Shown piece by piece: positions 1 through 11,400 of a stretch of DNA of 64,000 nt; position 1 is the first letter of the stretch; every line of letters begins with the position of its first letter. A program made the position numbers and the translations under genes. Below the pieces are notes generated by a model, which saw only the letters and a program-made list of their open reading frames with translations, had not been told where the DNA came from and ran no database searches. The DNA is from Sinohyriopsis cumingii (Eukaryota; Mollusca; Bivalvia; Unionida; Unionidae), in contig CM068832.1 in the NCBI GenBank assembly GCA_028554795.2, positions 86,390,511-86,454,510 of the forward strand, read 5' to 3'.

Positions 1-1
1 A

Positions 2-217
2 CTGGCTGTGACATTTGGTGGTGACAGAAATATTACCCGAGACGATATTTTCTATTATTCTATGCCAATTGCGTCAGTGAAGAAAAATTATTGGTTAGAA
101 GACCATAAAGGTATTGCACCCAATCGCGACGTGTCTCGACAAGGCCAGCCTGTCGTACAATTAACTAAACTGTTAAGATTATTTTTTGAATGGACTGTGA
201 TGGACGCGAGACAATAA
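2..217 (+). CDS. Unidentified open frame at the left window edge
   Basis: A 71-codon open frame is already open at the first bases of the window and stops at 215-217, just after the residues MDARQ. It could be the end of a terminal exon or of a larger gene lying to the left. I recognise no domain: the peptide has a short hydrophobic stretch near its end (LLRLFFEW) and otherwise mixed polar sequence. There is no in-frame ATG near its beginning in the window. Chance openness is possible at this length, though base composition here is less AT-biased than the surroundings, which mildly favours coding. Confidence 0.25.
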   Translation: MAVTFGGDRNITRDDIFYYSMPIASVKKNYWLEDHKGIAPNRDVSRQGQPVVQLTKLLRLFFEWTVMDARQ

Positions 218-1101
218 TCGGATCGTAACCTCAGTTATGAGATGAAATCGATAAGAAAGCCTATCTCGCGAAATACAAACGTGCGTGCGTGTGGTTGTGG
301 GTGCTGTGTCGCTGAGACCACCCTTAGCCTTGGTGTTTGTGGAATTGTGACATTCGCATTTTCTTTCGGGGCTATATCAATCCACTATGGTAAAATAATT
401 TTGCTACGGTTATATGCATGAATACATGTTTAATCAGGACTTGTCATGGCGGCACAAAGCAGTCAATGAACATTTGCCAAGCTATGCACGATGACCATTG
501 ACGATAAAACAATAAGCATGGTTAAGCTTAAAAAGGTGATGGTTGAAACGGAAATACGTCGGCTACTCGGAGCACAAATACAGAATATTGTCGCTAGCGA
601 CCCAAAAGAAGTAACTGATATGCACCGAGTAAAATGAGTAACTCAATCTGCGTTCGAGTTCTTGCCGGTTTTATTGATATAAATTGGGCTATTTACAATG
701 TCAGGACACCAAGGGTTAGTCAAAATTATATTTGACCCGTGGGCACGTGAACAATAATTTCAAAAGCGGCATATTATATTTTTAATCGATCTAACATTTC
801 CAAATAAAGCAATGATTACTATGTATACTTAGTTCCACATTATGAGAAGAGTTGAATAATTCGTATAATTTGCTAGCTATGTTGAGTTATCGGCATATAT
901 ATAACACTAGTCATAAGATCAAATGGTTATCTTTCTGAATAATATGCATATCTTTTTTTCTGGTGCTTATCTGACTAACATAGAAACAAATCAATAATGT
1001 ACCCCCACTGCACGTAATTGGCTCTAAAGCTAAACATTTTTAGTGATACGGATCAGAGCAATACATTCAAGAGCCTGCACATAGATAGCTTCACCACTGC
1101 A
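218..1101. other. Intergenic, no recognisable feature
   Basis: AT-rich sequence without a convincing open frame or repeat. The last 60 bases or so (from about 1040) resemble a very decayed extra unit of the minisatellite that follows. Confidence 0.5.
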
Positions 1102-1497
1102 ATCCAGGTATGCATGATCAACCTATATCCTAAATATACCAGGACATAGAAGAGCCGCCCCAATGTAATCCAGGCATGCATGATCAACCTATACCCTAAA
1201 GATACCAGGACATAGAAGAGCCGCCCCAATGTAATCCAGGTATGCATGATCAACCTATATCCTAAATATACAAGGACATAGAAGAGCCGCCCCAATGTAA
1301 TCCAGGCATGCATGATCAACCTATATCCTAAATATACCAGGACATAGAAGAGCCGCCCCAGTGTAATCCAGGCATGCATGATCAACCTATATCCTAAAGA
1401 TACCAGGACATAGAAGAGCCGCCCCAATGTAATCCAGGCATGCATGACCAGCCGACCTTTTAACGGTACCAGGACATAGGATGACCTCCCCAATGAA
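1102..1497. repeat. 66-bp minisatellite, six units
   Basis: Six units of exactly 66 bp start at 1102, 1168, 1234, 1300, 1366 and 1432. Each begins ATCCAGG and contains GCATGCATGATCAACC and GGACATAGAAGAGCC. Units 1 to 5 differ by a few bases. Unit 6 is clearly more diverged, as is normal for an array edge. Because 66 is a multiple of three, the minus strand stays open through the array (1053-1493) and spells a 22-residue repeat; I regard that as a by-product of unit length rather than proof of a protein. Confidence 0.9.
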
Positions 1498-1782
1498 ATT
1501 CATATTTCCATCAACTACCAGACTTTTAAGAAAACTATGAGTAGTACCCGATATATCAACGAGGAGACCCGAACACACATTACATGTCTTTATCAATCAT
1601 ATTCTTCTGAACATTAATCTATGCTTAAATTATATTTTAGCTCAATTGAATGGCTCCAACCCCGTTTCTCTTTTGTAATTCGTATTTCATATATCGAAGT
1701 GTTGCATCTTGAAATTGTTTTACTACTCTTATGTTAAATACACTGTAATAAATTCACTTTATAGTTTGGTGTTAATTTTGTT

Positions 1783-1794
1783 TTATTTCTTCCA
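1783..1794 (+). repeat. Target-site duplication, left copy (SINE at 1795)
   Basis: TTATTTCTTCCA occurs here and identically at 2120-2131, directly flanking the SINE. It marks an insertion by target-primed reverse transcription. Confidence 0.85.
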
Positions 1795-2119
1795 AACCAC
1801 CGCTCCGTATGGCCTAGTGGTTAGAACGTCCGCCTCGGATGCGAGAGGTCGTGGGTTCAATCCCCGGCCGAGTTATAACAATGATTTTCAAAAATGGTAC
1901 TAACAGCTGACTCCCTTCGCGTTCAGCATTGCCAATAATTAGTGTTACGAATGGTCGGCATGGTGTAACGATAATGTGACTGGGTGGGACATCACGCCAC
2001 ATGTCTGCCGCATGATGCCCAGTGCTAGACATCTATAAACTGTTACACTGCAGACATCAAAGTGATATGACTGAAACATTGTTAAAGCTACGTTAAAAAT
2101 CCAAATCACACACACCCCC
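1795..2119 (+). mobile_element. tRNA-derived SINE, family 1, copy 1
   Basis: The head (about 1801-1875) reads like a tRNA gene, with an A-box-like TGGCCTAGTGGTTAGAACG and a B-box-like GGTTCAATCC, followed by a tRNA-unrelated body and a tail ending GTTAAAAATCCAAATCACACACA. The same body and tail occur at 7824-8133 and 16112-16350. Perfect 12-bp target-site duplications flank this copy. The tail probably matches the 3' end of the LINE that mobilised it; no such LINE is identified in the window. It would be transcribed by RNA polymerase III from the internal promoter. Confidence 0.9.
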
Positions 2120-2131
2120 TTATTTCTTCCA
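2120..2131 (+). repeat. Target-site duplication, right copy (SINE at 1795)
   Basis: Identical to 1783-1794; it closes the SINE insertion. Confidence 0.85.
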
Positions 2132-4283
2132 TCCAGCCCCGTTATATTTAAGGCTAAGTAGTGTGTTAAATATATCATAATAGCTTGGTCACACTGTGCA
2201 TAAATGCACCCCAAATATCAATCAATAACCATACGTTCTACACACCCATTCAGAACAAGGTAACCAGCTGCGTGACAATAGGGCACACAGTTAAGAGCAC
2301 TCTCAATAGAACTAAGTAGTCCAAGTACCCAATTAATAAATTATTGGTGTACATATACGCATATTATTTAGTTGCAGTGCAAAATTCTAGATCATTTCAT
2401 ATTTTACCTGTATTACCTAATGTATAATCATAGGAGAAGAACATACTTGATCTAGCTCGAGTACACTATTCGCAATTTATAAAAGGGGTCGTATATTTTA
2501 AATTTCTGCAGCAAAGTCTATAGTGTACTAGAAATGACAAATCACATGTCTCATTATCTGGATTGTTTGAGAGAGAGAGAGAGAGAGAGAGCATCACTCA
2601 CGATTAACTCAATTAGGGATAATAAAAATTGATGCTAAATATGTTATTAAAGATAAAGTGGTTGGGTCTGCTTGTGATTATCATGCACGAAGAATCTATA
2701 CTTAAATATCAACAACTAGAACAGCAGCAATAAGAAACTAAACCAGAGAGAGAGAGAGAAAGAGAAGCTGCATTCTTTCTGAAATTTTTATGATATAGAA
2801 GCACCAGTTCGATTCACCTACTTTATGTTTTGATATCAGGGTCTATCCATATTAAATTCCTTAGACGTACGTGTTTATCATCTATTTAAATCCAAATACT
2901 GACAATAGTTTAAACTGACCTGGTCCTTATATAAAATAATATTAATTCCTTTCTGTTTTTCGTTCAGGTTCCAGTTAGCTGGTGTCTGTCTGTCTGTCTC
3001 TGTTTTTTTGTTCTTCTTTCCTCAAAATATGAAAACTCGCCTTTATAGATCTGAAAGCAAAAGCTTGTGCAATCGCACTGCGAAATCAACCATTTAGCCG
3101 TACTCGAATCATCGACGCATATTGGTCTCATTAAATTTAACAGTGTTAAAATGTAAAGGTCAAAATGTAACACGGAAGAAGATTTGGAATGTAAAGGATC
3201 GCTACTCTCTCTCCTAGTTGTGTATTCTGTATCGCATTCGATATTGTGTATCGCATTCAAGATTTAACTTACTCTTTTCTGAAACATGAATATTCCAATT
3301 TGTTTTAATTTCTTTGGCTTCGTGTTTTTATTTTCCTTCTTCATTTTCCTTATTTGCTTTCCTTTTCATATTTTGGCTTGTTGACTGCTTCCTTTCCTTC
3401 TCTTATTCACAGCATTTGGTCTATGCATAAGAAACATGACCACATTGAAGTCATTGTTGATATAAAATATTAATACGCCTGTGTAGCTTGTGCATGTTTT
3501 ACACATAGTTCTATGTTAATGTCATACACAAGTAATGCCAGTGGGTGGGGATCAAATAATATATTTAGTTTGGTTCATACATATATACAAAAATAACCCA
3601 AACATCCGATGGGGTCTGGTCAATCAGAAATCGTATTGCATAAAGAAATATTAAATTATTTCTCGTTGTATAATTGTTGTATACATGTTGTTCAGTTTCA
3701 TATTTGCTTTTATGTTTCATTCTGATATTATTCACTGATGCTATATACTGGAAAACTGAAAAATGAATTATATATAATTAATTCACAAATCTACCGATGA
3801 GACGCAAGCTAATACTTGAAATATTACCTGCAAGTTTACAAGTACACGGCTATCGTACTTATTTGTCTTCACATGTAGCGTCTAGATACATGGATGTGCT
3901 CAAACCTGCAACACAAAAGGTGGAGAGGTTTCCAGTACATTATTATGGATAACGCTTGTTCAATCGTGTTCATCGCCTGAAAAGAAATTGTAATCGAAAC
4001 TTTAATAACCGAACGACCACCAGGTGATCGAAACCGTACCAAACTCAAATTATGTGAGCAATTATCTAACGCTTCACATGATATTGATATGGATTGTTAA
4101 AAATAGCTTCAATAATTTATCAAATAGCTATCATGTTGGTCCGCAATGAAAAAGGAAACAACTTCTTTAAAATTAATTCCGTAATTAACTCTTCATATAA
4201 AGCTTTGTCTGGTATATTTTTATTTTTGCACACTGATAAAACTGCTTAAATAAATATTGATACATATATATAGGTAACAGTAT
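2132..4283. other. Intergenic, simple repeats only
   Basis: AT-rich DNA with two short GA runs (2569-2592 and 2745-2766) and no open frame that looks coding on either strand. The minus frame at 2964-3260 is unsupported by composition or by any motif I know. Confidence 0.5.
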
Positions 4284-4412
4284 TATGTATGTATGTATGT
4301 ATGTATGTATGTACTGTGTATGTATATATGTATGTATGTATGTAAGTATGTATGTATGTATGCATGCATGTATGCATGCATGCATGTATGTATGTATGTA
4401 TGTATGTATGCA
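4284..4412. repeat. (TATG)n microsatellite
   Basis: About 130 bp of TATG units with interspersed GCATGCATG variants. The open frames on both strands here are artefacts of the repeat. Confidence 0.95.
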
Positions 4413-4544
4413 TAAATACTTGATAGAAAAACGTTTAAGCTGTATGATGAATTCAGTGAAATATGTTTATGTAATTAGTATACAGTTAGCAATACAAGAT
4501 AAAACATACAAAGTAAGAATATTTCTTTTTTGAAAATCCTGCTA

Positions 4545-5812
4545 ATGGTTGCCGCTAAAATTCTGCATCGTAACTGCATTGTGACGAAGAGTCAATAAAA
4601 CATTGTTGTCAAGCGTATCTCTAATGATTTGTAAATTATCACGGAAGTATTTTGCAAACAGGTCCTGAAAATCGACTGAAGAGAAGGTAGTTTGAAGTGG
4701 TGTACATTTGTTTCCTGACTTTAGCTTGTTATTAATCTCGAAGAGCTCTTTGCAGCTGGAACTTTCCGTGACCTTAGTACTGTAGTGGGCTGATTTCGCT
4801 GCATGGACTATGTCTGTGACGCTCTTCTTAGCGGCTTCATATATTTGCTTATGATTAATGCCTCTGGTGGAAAGCCAGAGCCTCTCAGACTTACGACGCT
4901 CTCTTTAAGCAGTGCGAAGCTCGTCCCTAACACTGCTATACCATGGATAGTTATTTTGAATTGATTCTCTGCACTTGGTTGCAGCGTCATGTTTGCTAAG
5001 CAATGAACCCAGGCAGTTATCGAGTTGTTCTGCTGAAGGATGCAAGCGAGTTGTTAGGTTTGCTTGGATGTCATTCATTTGTTGTGTTCTATTTATCATA
5101 TGGAGGTTTCTCTTAAGCAGCTGGTTAGGGACTGATACGTCAAGATGGAATATAATGCAGAGGTGATCTAATGCAAGTTCGTGTGATACCAGGCTGAACC
5201 GTACAATAATAGCATAATATCTATGAAGAATCCAGTCTAAAATGTGACCATATTTATGGGTGGGTTAGTTAACTGACTGTTGGAGGTTGAAAACATGAAT
5301 GGAATCTAGGTGTTTCGATGTACATGGCTTTCCAGGACAGTCAAAGTGAAAGCTGAAATCTCCAAGAAGAATCAGGTTGCCACCCATCGAATTTCCATAC
5401 GCCAGGAGATTCAGAAACTGCTCCAAAAAGAGAGATTCAGCTTGTTTTATCTACTAGGAAGAGGGCGGTAGAGGCATAACAAATGACTGACGTTTGTTCT
5501 AGTGTGAGTGTGATTTGGACTAGTTCAAACGATGTGTGTTAGAAGTTGAAGGTTGTGGTGTGGTTAAGACATTTGATTATGACGTTATTTGCGATGACAG
5601 CAATTCCGCCTCCGCGAGAATGGCGGGGGAACGAATTGAAGGAGTAATTGGTTAGTGTTAGATCCGCGGAACTGTGCTCATCGCCTGGTGTTTTGAGCCA
5701 AATTTATGTCAGAAAAAAGACGTCGATGTTCTGAACGTAGGTAAAATTAAATTTTTAATGTGCGCCTTTCCGGTGGTCCTACGGACTTTGCATTGAATAA
5801 TGCGATACGCAG
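4545..5812 (-). mobile_element. CR1/L2-type LINE, inverted 5' segment (endonuclease to pre-RT)
   Basis: Read on the minus strand from about 5805 downward, the frames spell an APE endonuclease beginning with a LFNAKSVGPPER-like start, then a GGGIAVIA segment, LLGDFSFHFD, and PTHKYGHILDWIL, then the basic linker before reverse transcriptase (IHVFNLQQSV, NNYPWYSSVRDELR, KYFRDNLQIIRDTLDNN). This matches CR1/L2-clade elements. Several stops and shifts break it. It stops around 4545, before the RT fingers and palm. The 3' part of the same kind of element continues at 5815 in the opposite orientation. Confidence 0.8.
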
Positions 5813-5814
5813 TG

Positions 5815-6746
5815 GTATCGCCTGGAATGATGCAGATGAATGATGATAAAACTGAAGCCATTCTAATTACAACACAAAGTCTTTCTTATTCACATCCTTT
5901 ACCTCAAACCATAAATATCAGCAGCACCAACATTAAATTCACATAGTCAGAACGAAACCTAGATGTTACTGTGGACAGCACTCTCAAAATTGCACCAACA
6001 TTTCATGAACATATGCAAGGCTGCATATCCTGAGCTAAGATGCATCTTATTACTTTCATGTCTGGACTATTGCAATTCAGTTATGTCGGGTCCGTCTCAA
6101 TATCTACTCCAGAAATTTCAAAACGTTCAAAACACAGCTACTCGGATAATCATTAGCACCACGAACAGATAACACCTGCCACTTCTCTATAATCTACACT
6201 GGCTGCTCTGAACCCTACACTGGCTATCCATTTGATCCAAAATCAAACACAATTTTTTTATTTGTACTACGTTTCACTCACAGGCTCCAGTACAACATAC
6301 TTATCCGACCTCACCCATGTATACACACCAAGATACTTACGCTCCTCTTCTGAAGATCGTATGCTCATTATTCACACTATGAAAACGATGTCATATGGAC
6401 AACGTTCGTTTACATCCACGGGCACAACAACGTGGAACGAATTGCCTACTGAATGTAGACACAATGACACAGTGAACTCATTCAAATGCGCTCTTAAAAC
6501 TCACTTATTTCGACTCCAAGAACAAACTTAAAGACCTAATAATGTTTCCTACCTTAAATATTCAGCATGTTGTATTTTTTTTAATTTTATGGTGTTTGTT
6601 TTTGTAACCATATCATTGTATATGCTTTTTCTGTTCTTGGTGTTGTCTAATGTTGTAAAACGTTTAGAGCTTCTAAAGATTATGCGCTTTACAAAGTCCT
6701 CATTATTGTGGTTGTTATTATTGTTATTATTATTATTATTATTATA
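5815..6746 (+). mobile_element. CR1/L2-type LINE, 3' segment (RT thumb to tail)
   Basis: The plus strand spells the C-terminal end of a CR1/L2 reverse transcriptase: MNDDKTEAILITT, then LDVTVDSTLKLHQH, SCLDYCNSVMSGPSQYLLQK, VQNTATRII, then YLSDLTHVYTPRYLRSSS and WNELPTECRHNDTVNSFKCALKTHLF, ending at a stop near 6529. A short 3' UTR follows with the typical GTTTAGAGCTTCTAAAGATTATGCGC end and an (ATT)n tail at 6716-6746. The catalytic FADD palm is absent. Together with the inverted segment at 4545-5812 this is one insertion. Confidence 0.85.
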
Positions 6747-7155
6747 AACTATCTAGTCTTATTTGTTTTCCTGTTATATAAGAGTAAATTTATCTAGTAA
6801 ATATTAATTAGAATTTTCCGTGTGTTCCGATTGAAATGACATTAGTTTTGCAATTTATTTTAAATTGGCTGTTAGCATAACAAATTCATTTTTTTGTGGA
6901 ATAAGTGTCTAATCAGAAAGCGTAAGTGCTTGTATATGTATTCATTTATATATTTTACATATACGTACGAATGTCTGTAACTATTGATCTCGATGTATTT
7001 CCATATTGGCTTCCTTATCTATATTTATGTTTTATGCAAATATAGTCTCTATTCAATAAACTTTATTTCCTTTTTAGGTCAATATTTGAATGAAATACAA
7101 ATAACTGAGCTGTCGCAGGCCATTTAAGTTACAGAAGACAGCTCTTGTCATTGGG
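6747..7155 (+). other. Upstream of the SAMHD1-like coding start; possible 5' UTR exon
   Basis: A pyrimidine-rich TTTATTTCCTTTTTAG ends at 7077 and GTTACAG ends at 7134; either could be a splice acceptor for the exon that carries the start codon. The frame shared with the ATG at 7156 has a stop at 7102-7104, so coding sequence could extend upstream only if the 7134 acceptor is used. No promoter motif is convincing. Confidence 0.4.
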
Positions 7156-7179
7156 ATGGATACTGGCGAAGCCAACAAA
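7156..7179 (+). CDS. SAMHD1: SAMHD1-like exon 1 (start codon)
   Basis: ATG at 7156 gives MDTGEANK and is followed by the donor GTAAGA at 7180. It ends in phase 0, which fits exon 2. The joined K-I-V-L-D-P matches the K116-V-F-N-D-P start of the human HD core, so this Lys may be the allosteric K116 equivalent. A longer N-terminus through the acceptor at 7134 cannot be excluded. Confidence 0.6.
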
Positions 7180-8431
7180 GTAAGATCTATGTTTGTCATC
7201 CATACATTGACTGGTGGTAGAGTTGAAATCATGAAAAGGCATATAAGCACACATGTACATACATACATACATACATACATACATACATACATACATACGC
7301 ACATACATACATAGATATATACATACTTTTATGTTACAGATAGTACTCGACCCTCTCTATGGGATGATACACCTTGAGACTCTGGCTGTGAAGATCATTG
7401 ACACGCACTACTTCCAGCGTTTGAGGTATATTAAACAACTGTCGTTCGCAGACTTCGTCTATCCAGGGGCTACGCATACACGATTTGCCCACAGCATCGG
7501 GTATGTAATATATGTTTCAAAAAAATATGATTCTTCTTACACCTTGTTCTAAAGTCCAAATTATGGTGAAAGACAAACATATTTGTTAGCAACTTTGGAT
7601 CAACTATATATTGCCGGTTGAAAGACCTCTTCAATTATGTTATCATGGTACCAATTGTTTTGTTTTTTTTTTCTTCTCCATATACCTCATTGCTAATGCT
7701 ATGCGTAATAAACATACTTTCTATCCTACCTCAGCACTCATGTTACACACTATCATAGAGAACAGGGTTAGATTGTCAATTTGACAGGGATTAAACCAAG
7801 TAATTTATTTTATTTAAGAGAGACCGCTCCTGGGGCTTAGTGGTTAGAGCATCGCCTCAGATGCGAGAAGTCGTTGGTTCGATCCCTGGCCGAGTCATAC
7901 CAAAGACTTATAAATAATGGTACTAACAGCTGCCTCGCATGGCGCTCAGCATTAATAGGTTAGCATTAGGACTGGTCGGCCTGCTGTCAGGATAATGCGA
8001 CTGGCTGGGACATCATGTTACATATCTGCAGCATGATCCCCTATAAACTGAGACACTACAGACATCGTAGCGACATGACTGATATTTTTTTTAAAGCCAC
8101 GTTAAAAATCCAAATCACACACACGCGCGCGACTTTAAGAGAGATAACTCTGCTGGAACTAGACAGGGTAAGAGTTATCTAGTCATAACAAACATATATT
8201 CAGCCATGTGTACCACATTTTAAAAAAAAATCATAAAAAATACAAAATATGATATAGATATGTTGCCAATACGCACAACTGTTTTAAGGCTAACAGAAAG
8301 TACAACTCTTACATAATGCACCAATCACAGCTAGTTTTGCTGCTTATTTCTGCATACAATGTTCCCTACACTTAAGCTCCGCCTACTTGGGGTTGTTCAA
8401 TTGGTACCGTTATACCTTGTACGTTCGTTGT

Positions 8432-8469
<38 letters not shown>

Positions 8470-11400
8470 TGATGAGAAAGCCATAACATTTTCTGGCCCT
8501 GTTGCTCCCCTTCCTGTCCTGGATTTGTTTGACTAATGCATTGCATTGTACACTATCATAAGGTTATCCTGGATCAAAACTGTATTTCTGATACTGATTA
8601 AACGTTTTTATTTTTTTTTTTCCTTTGAGAAACACGATACAATTGCGGTACAAAGCAATGCATTTAATTGTGATTTTCACAGTTCTTTGTCCGGAGAGTG
8701 TTCAGTTTGCGCAAGGGTTGGGTTACACGTGTATTCCCCATTACTTCGGTGGATTACATCATTAATCCATTAAGAGTATCATTGAATAATAATATGTCCA
8801 ATGATAACCTTGATAATATTATCTTTTCATATCACTCAGCGAACTACTAGATACTAGGATTAAAAGTATAAATGGATTCAATATGATTGAAACAGTAATC
8901 TTAATTATTTTATTCATTTTACGTGTATTGTGAAGACTTTACGCACACCAGTTCAGTGAAAGAGCAGATATGGTTATTGAATATGCACTGAAAAGCGAAC
9001 GAGTGACTTCATGAATTCAACTAGATAGTTCCCACAGAGTATTAACATTAGTCAGGGAACTGTTAGCTCACAATTAATAGTATTTAACGACAGTAGGAAG
9101 AAAGCGTAATTCTTTGCTTTCGACATTGTCTGTGTGATGTCCATATCTCTGTTAGCTACAGCTGGCTATTTCGAATAGTACTTTTCATTTTCTTTGAAAG
9201 GTTTTGTTAATGTGTATGCTTGGCACTGACTTGCATTTCAAACTATTCACATAATCTCTACAGCGAGGACCATTTAGGTCTTTCTTAATCATTTGGACAA
9301 TGGTTATAGCCACACACCATATTTCGATTATGTAATTTGACGATAAAATCGTTACAGACGTTTTCTGTATACCCAATGCATACGAGTTTAGGACTGTTTT
9401 GTTTACTTCTTTATATGACTTCAATTTACTGTCATTGCCGAAATACAAACTGCGCATTCCTTAGTCATTTACCAATTCTTCTTTATAGCAATTTTACATC
9501 ATGGTCACTGGAAAATGAAATATATTTGCACTGACTCCTTTAGCGTTTTTAACTTGCACGTTTAGGCAATGGAAACTGAAGTCTCCCATCTAAACCTCAC
9601 AAGCTACATATTGGTCTGCTAGGCGAAATGAACGTGTCCCATTGTTTTCAACAGTTTGTAGTACACCCTTACATTGCGGCTTCCTCAATCAAAAAACAAC
9701 ACAATAATTCGACGATTGGATAAATTACATTTTGATTTCATGTTTAGCTGATAACAAAATAGTTATTGAACGATATTTTATATCGTCATGCTAACCCAAA
9801 GACACACATCGTTCACATACTGAATACTACATGTAATTAGGAAACAATCGAACAAACATTTTCACACTACAAAGGTATAAATGTGGTGTTTCCAATGCAA
9901 TGTTACCTTTGTGGCGTCTTAGCGAGTCAGTCACAAAATTCGCGCATGGCTAATCGTGAACTTTTATGACTTGTACATTCAAACTGAAATATCTAGTTAA
10001 TTGTTGGTTGTAATAGGTCTATATTTTCCGAATTTATTTAAATCACAACGATTAATGATTACGTGGTATTTGATATGCGAGATTCCTATCTGTATTTAAG
10101 GAAACAGTATATGAGAATGAGTGGCTATTTTAGAAAGACGGTAGTTGCAAAATAGTATTAAGCACTCTGAACAAATTTGACTTTGTTTTCATAAGATTGA
10201 CAAGTATTTCTTTAAGAGGGGGAACGGTAAAGAAACAAAATAACAGTTAAAAAGAATGATTGTAATTATCATTGAACTACCAAAGCAAAGGAACGAAATA
10301 ACAGTTGAAAAGAATGATTGTAATTACCATTGAACTACCAAAGTAAAGGAACGAAATAACAGTTGAAAAGAAGAATTGTAATTACCATTGAACTACCAAA
10401 GTAAATTAACGAAATAGCGGTTCAAAAAAGGATTGTAATTACCATTGCACAACTAAATTAAAGGAACGAAATAACAGTTGAAATGAAGGATTATAATTAC
10501 TATTGAACTACCAAAGTGGTAGCTGTCTCTGTAAAACTAAAATGTAAAGTTATTGAAATGTATATAAAGTGTTTTATTGTGAGACGCTTGCATTTAATGT
10601 CACTGAAATACATGCATAGTATTTTTTATGTGGAAATATAACCATAAGCCTTACAATATAACTAATTTTCGTGACAAACGCTATAGCTGGACATTGTTTT
10701 TATTGCATTAGAGAACCGATATATATCTATCTGTCTCTCTACATATCTATCTATATATCTGTCTGTCTCTCCCTCTCGTGGTCTAATTTTGACATTGCTC
10801 GGGGTGGCAGTGGGAGACAAGCGCCCCAATCCTCAAAAAATGCCCCATAGGGCTTGCGTCTCTGATTGCCTCTGTCAACTGAAATCCAGTTCCTGGCCCT
10901 GGCGAGTGGCTTAGATTTTGAGTCCGGCAGACCACGTTTTCCACTAACAGGAGAAGGGGTGAAGGGTGGCCACTGGCGCCTTAAAACCAGTTGCTTCAGG
11001 TAGATGGGACTCGTAAACCTTGGATGGTGGTTCATCTAGGAGAATGAAAACTCAGATTCCAAACCTCTGCTGATTGTAGCTTTACCCACACATGGGAAAG
11101 GCTAAGGGAGTAAACCCCGACAGAAAATCCAGAGATGGAGTCCCTAAGACGGTCTGACATTGACTTCAACGTCATTCCGGCAACTCCTGCGACGCCGTTG
11201 GTGCCAAGCTGTATCGGCATTCGTCGTTCCCTTGGGCCCACCAGCTGCATGGAGTAGAGGACCTGCTGCATGGACAATAGCTGATTCTCCATACCACCCT
11301 GCCCAGGCTTCATAGCTCCAGTGGAGAGGACACTCCAGCTTCGTCGTACGGCGTCGGCACAACACGAGAAGTAGCGGTTTACCGGTTCTAAGTCAAAGCT

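Noticed and set aside
1102-1497. Evenly spaced repeats resembling a CRISPR array
   Set aside because: The units are contiguous 66-bp copies with no unique spacers, in a eukaryotic sequence.
1801-1875. tRNA gene
   Set aside because: The A and B boxes belong to a SINE head: the same head plus body recurs at 7824 and the whole is flanked by target duplications.
4285-4533. Met-Tyr-Val-Cys-rich frame
   Set aside because: Translation of the TATG microsatellite.
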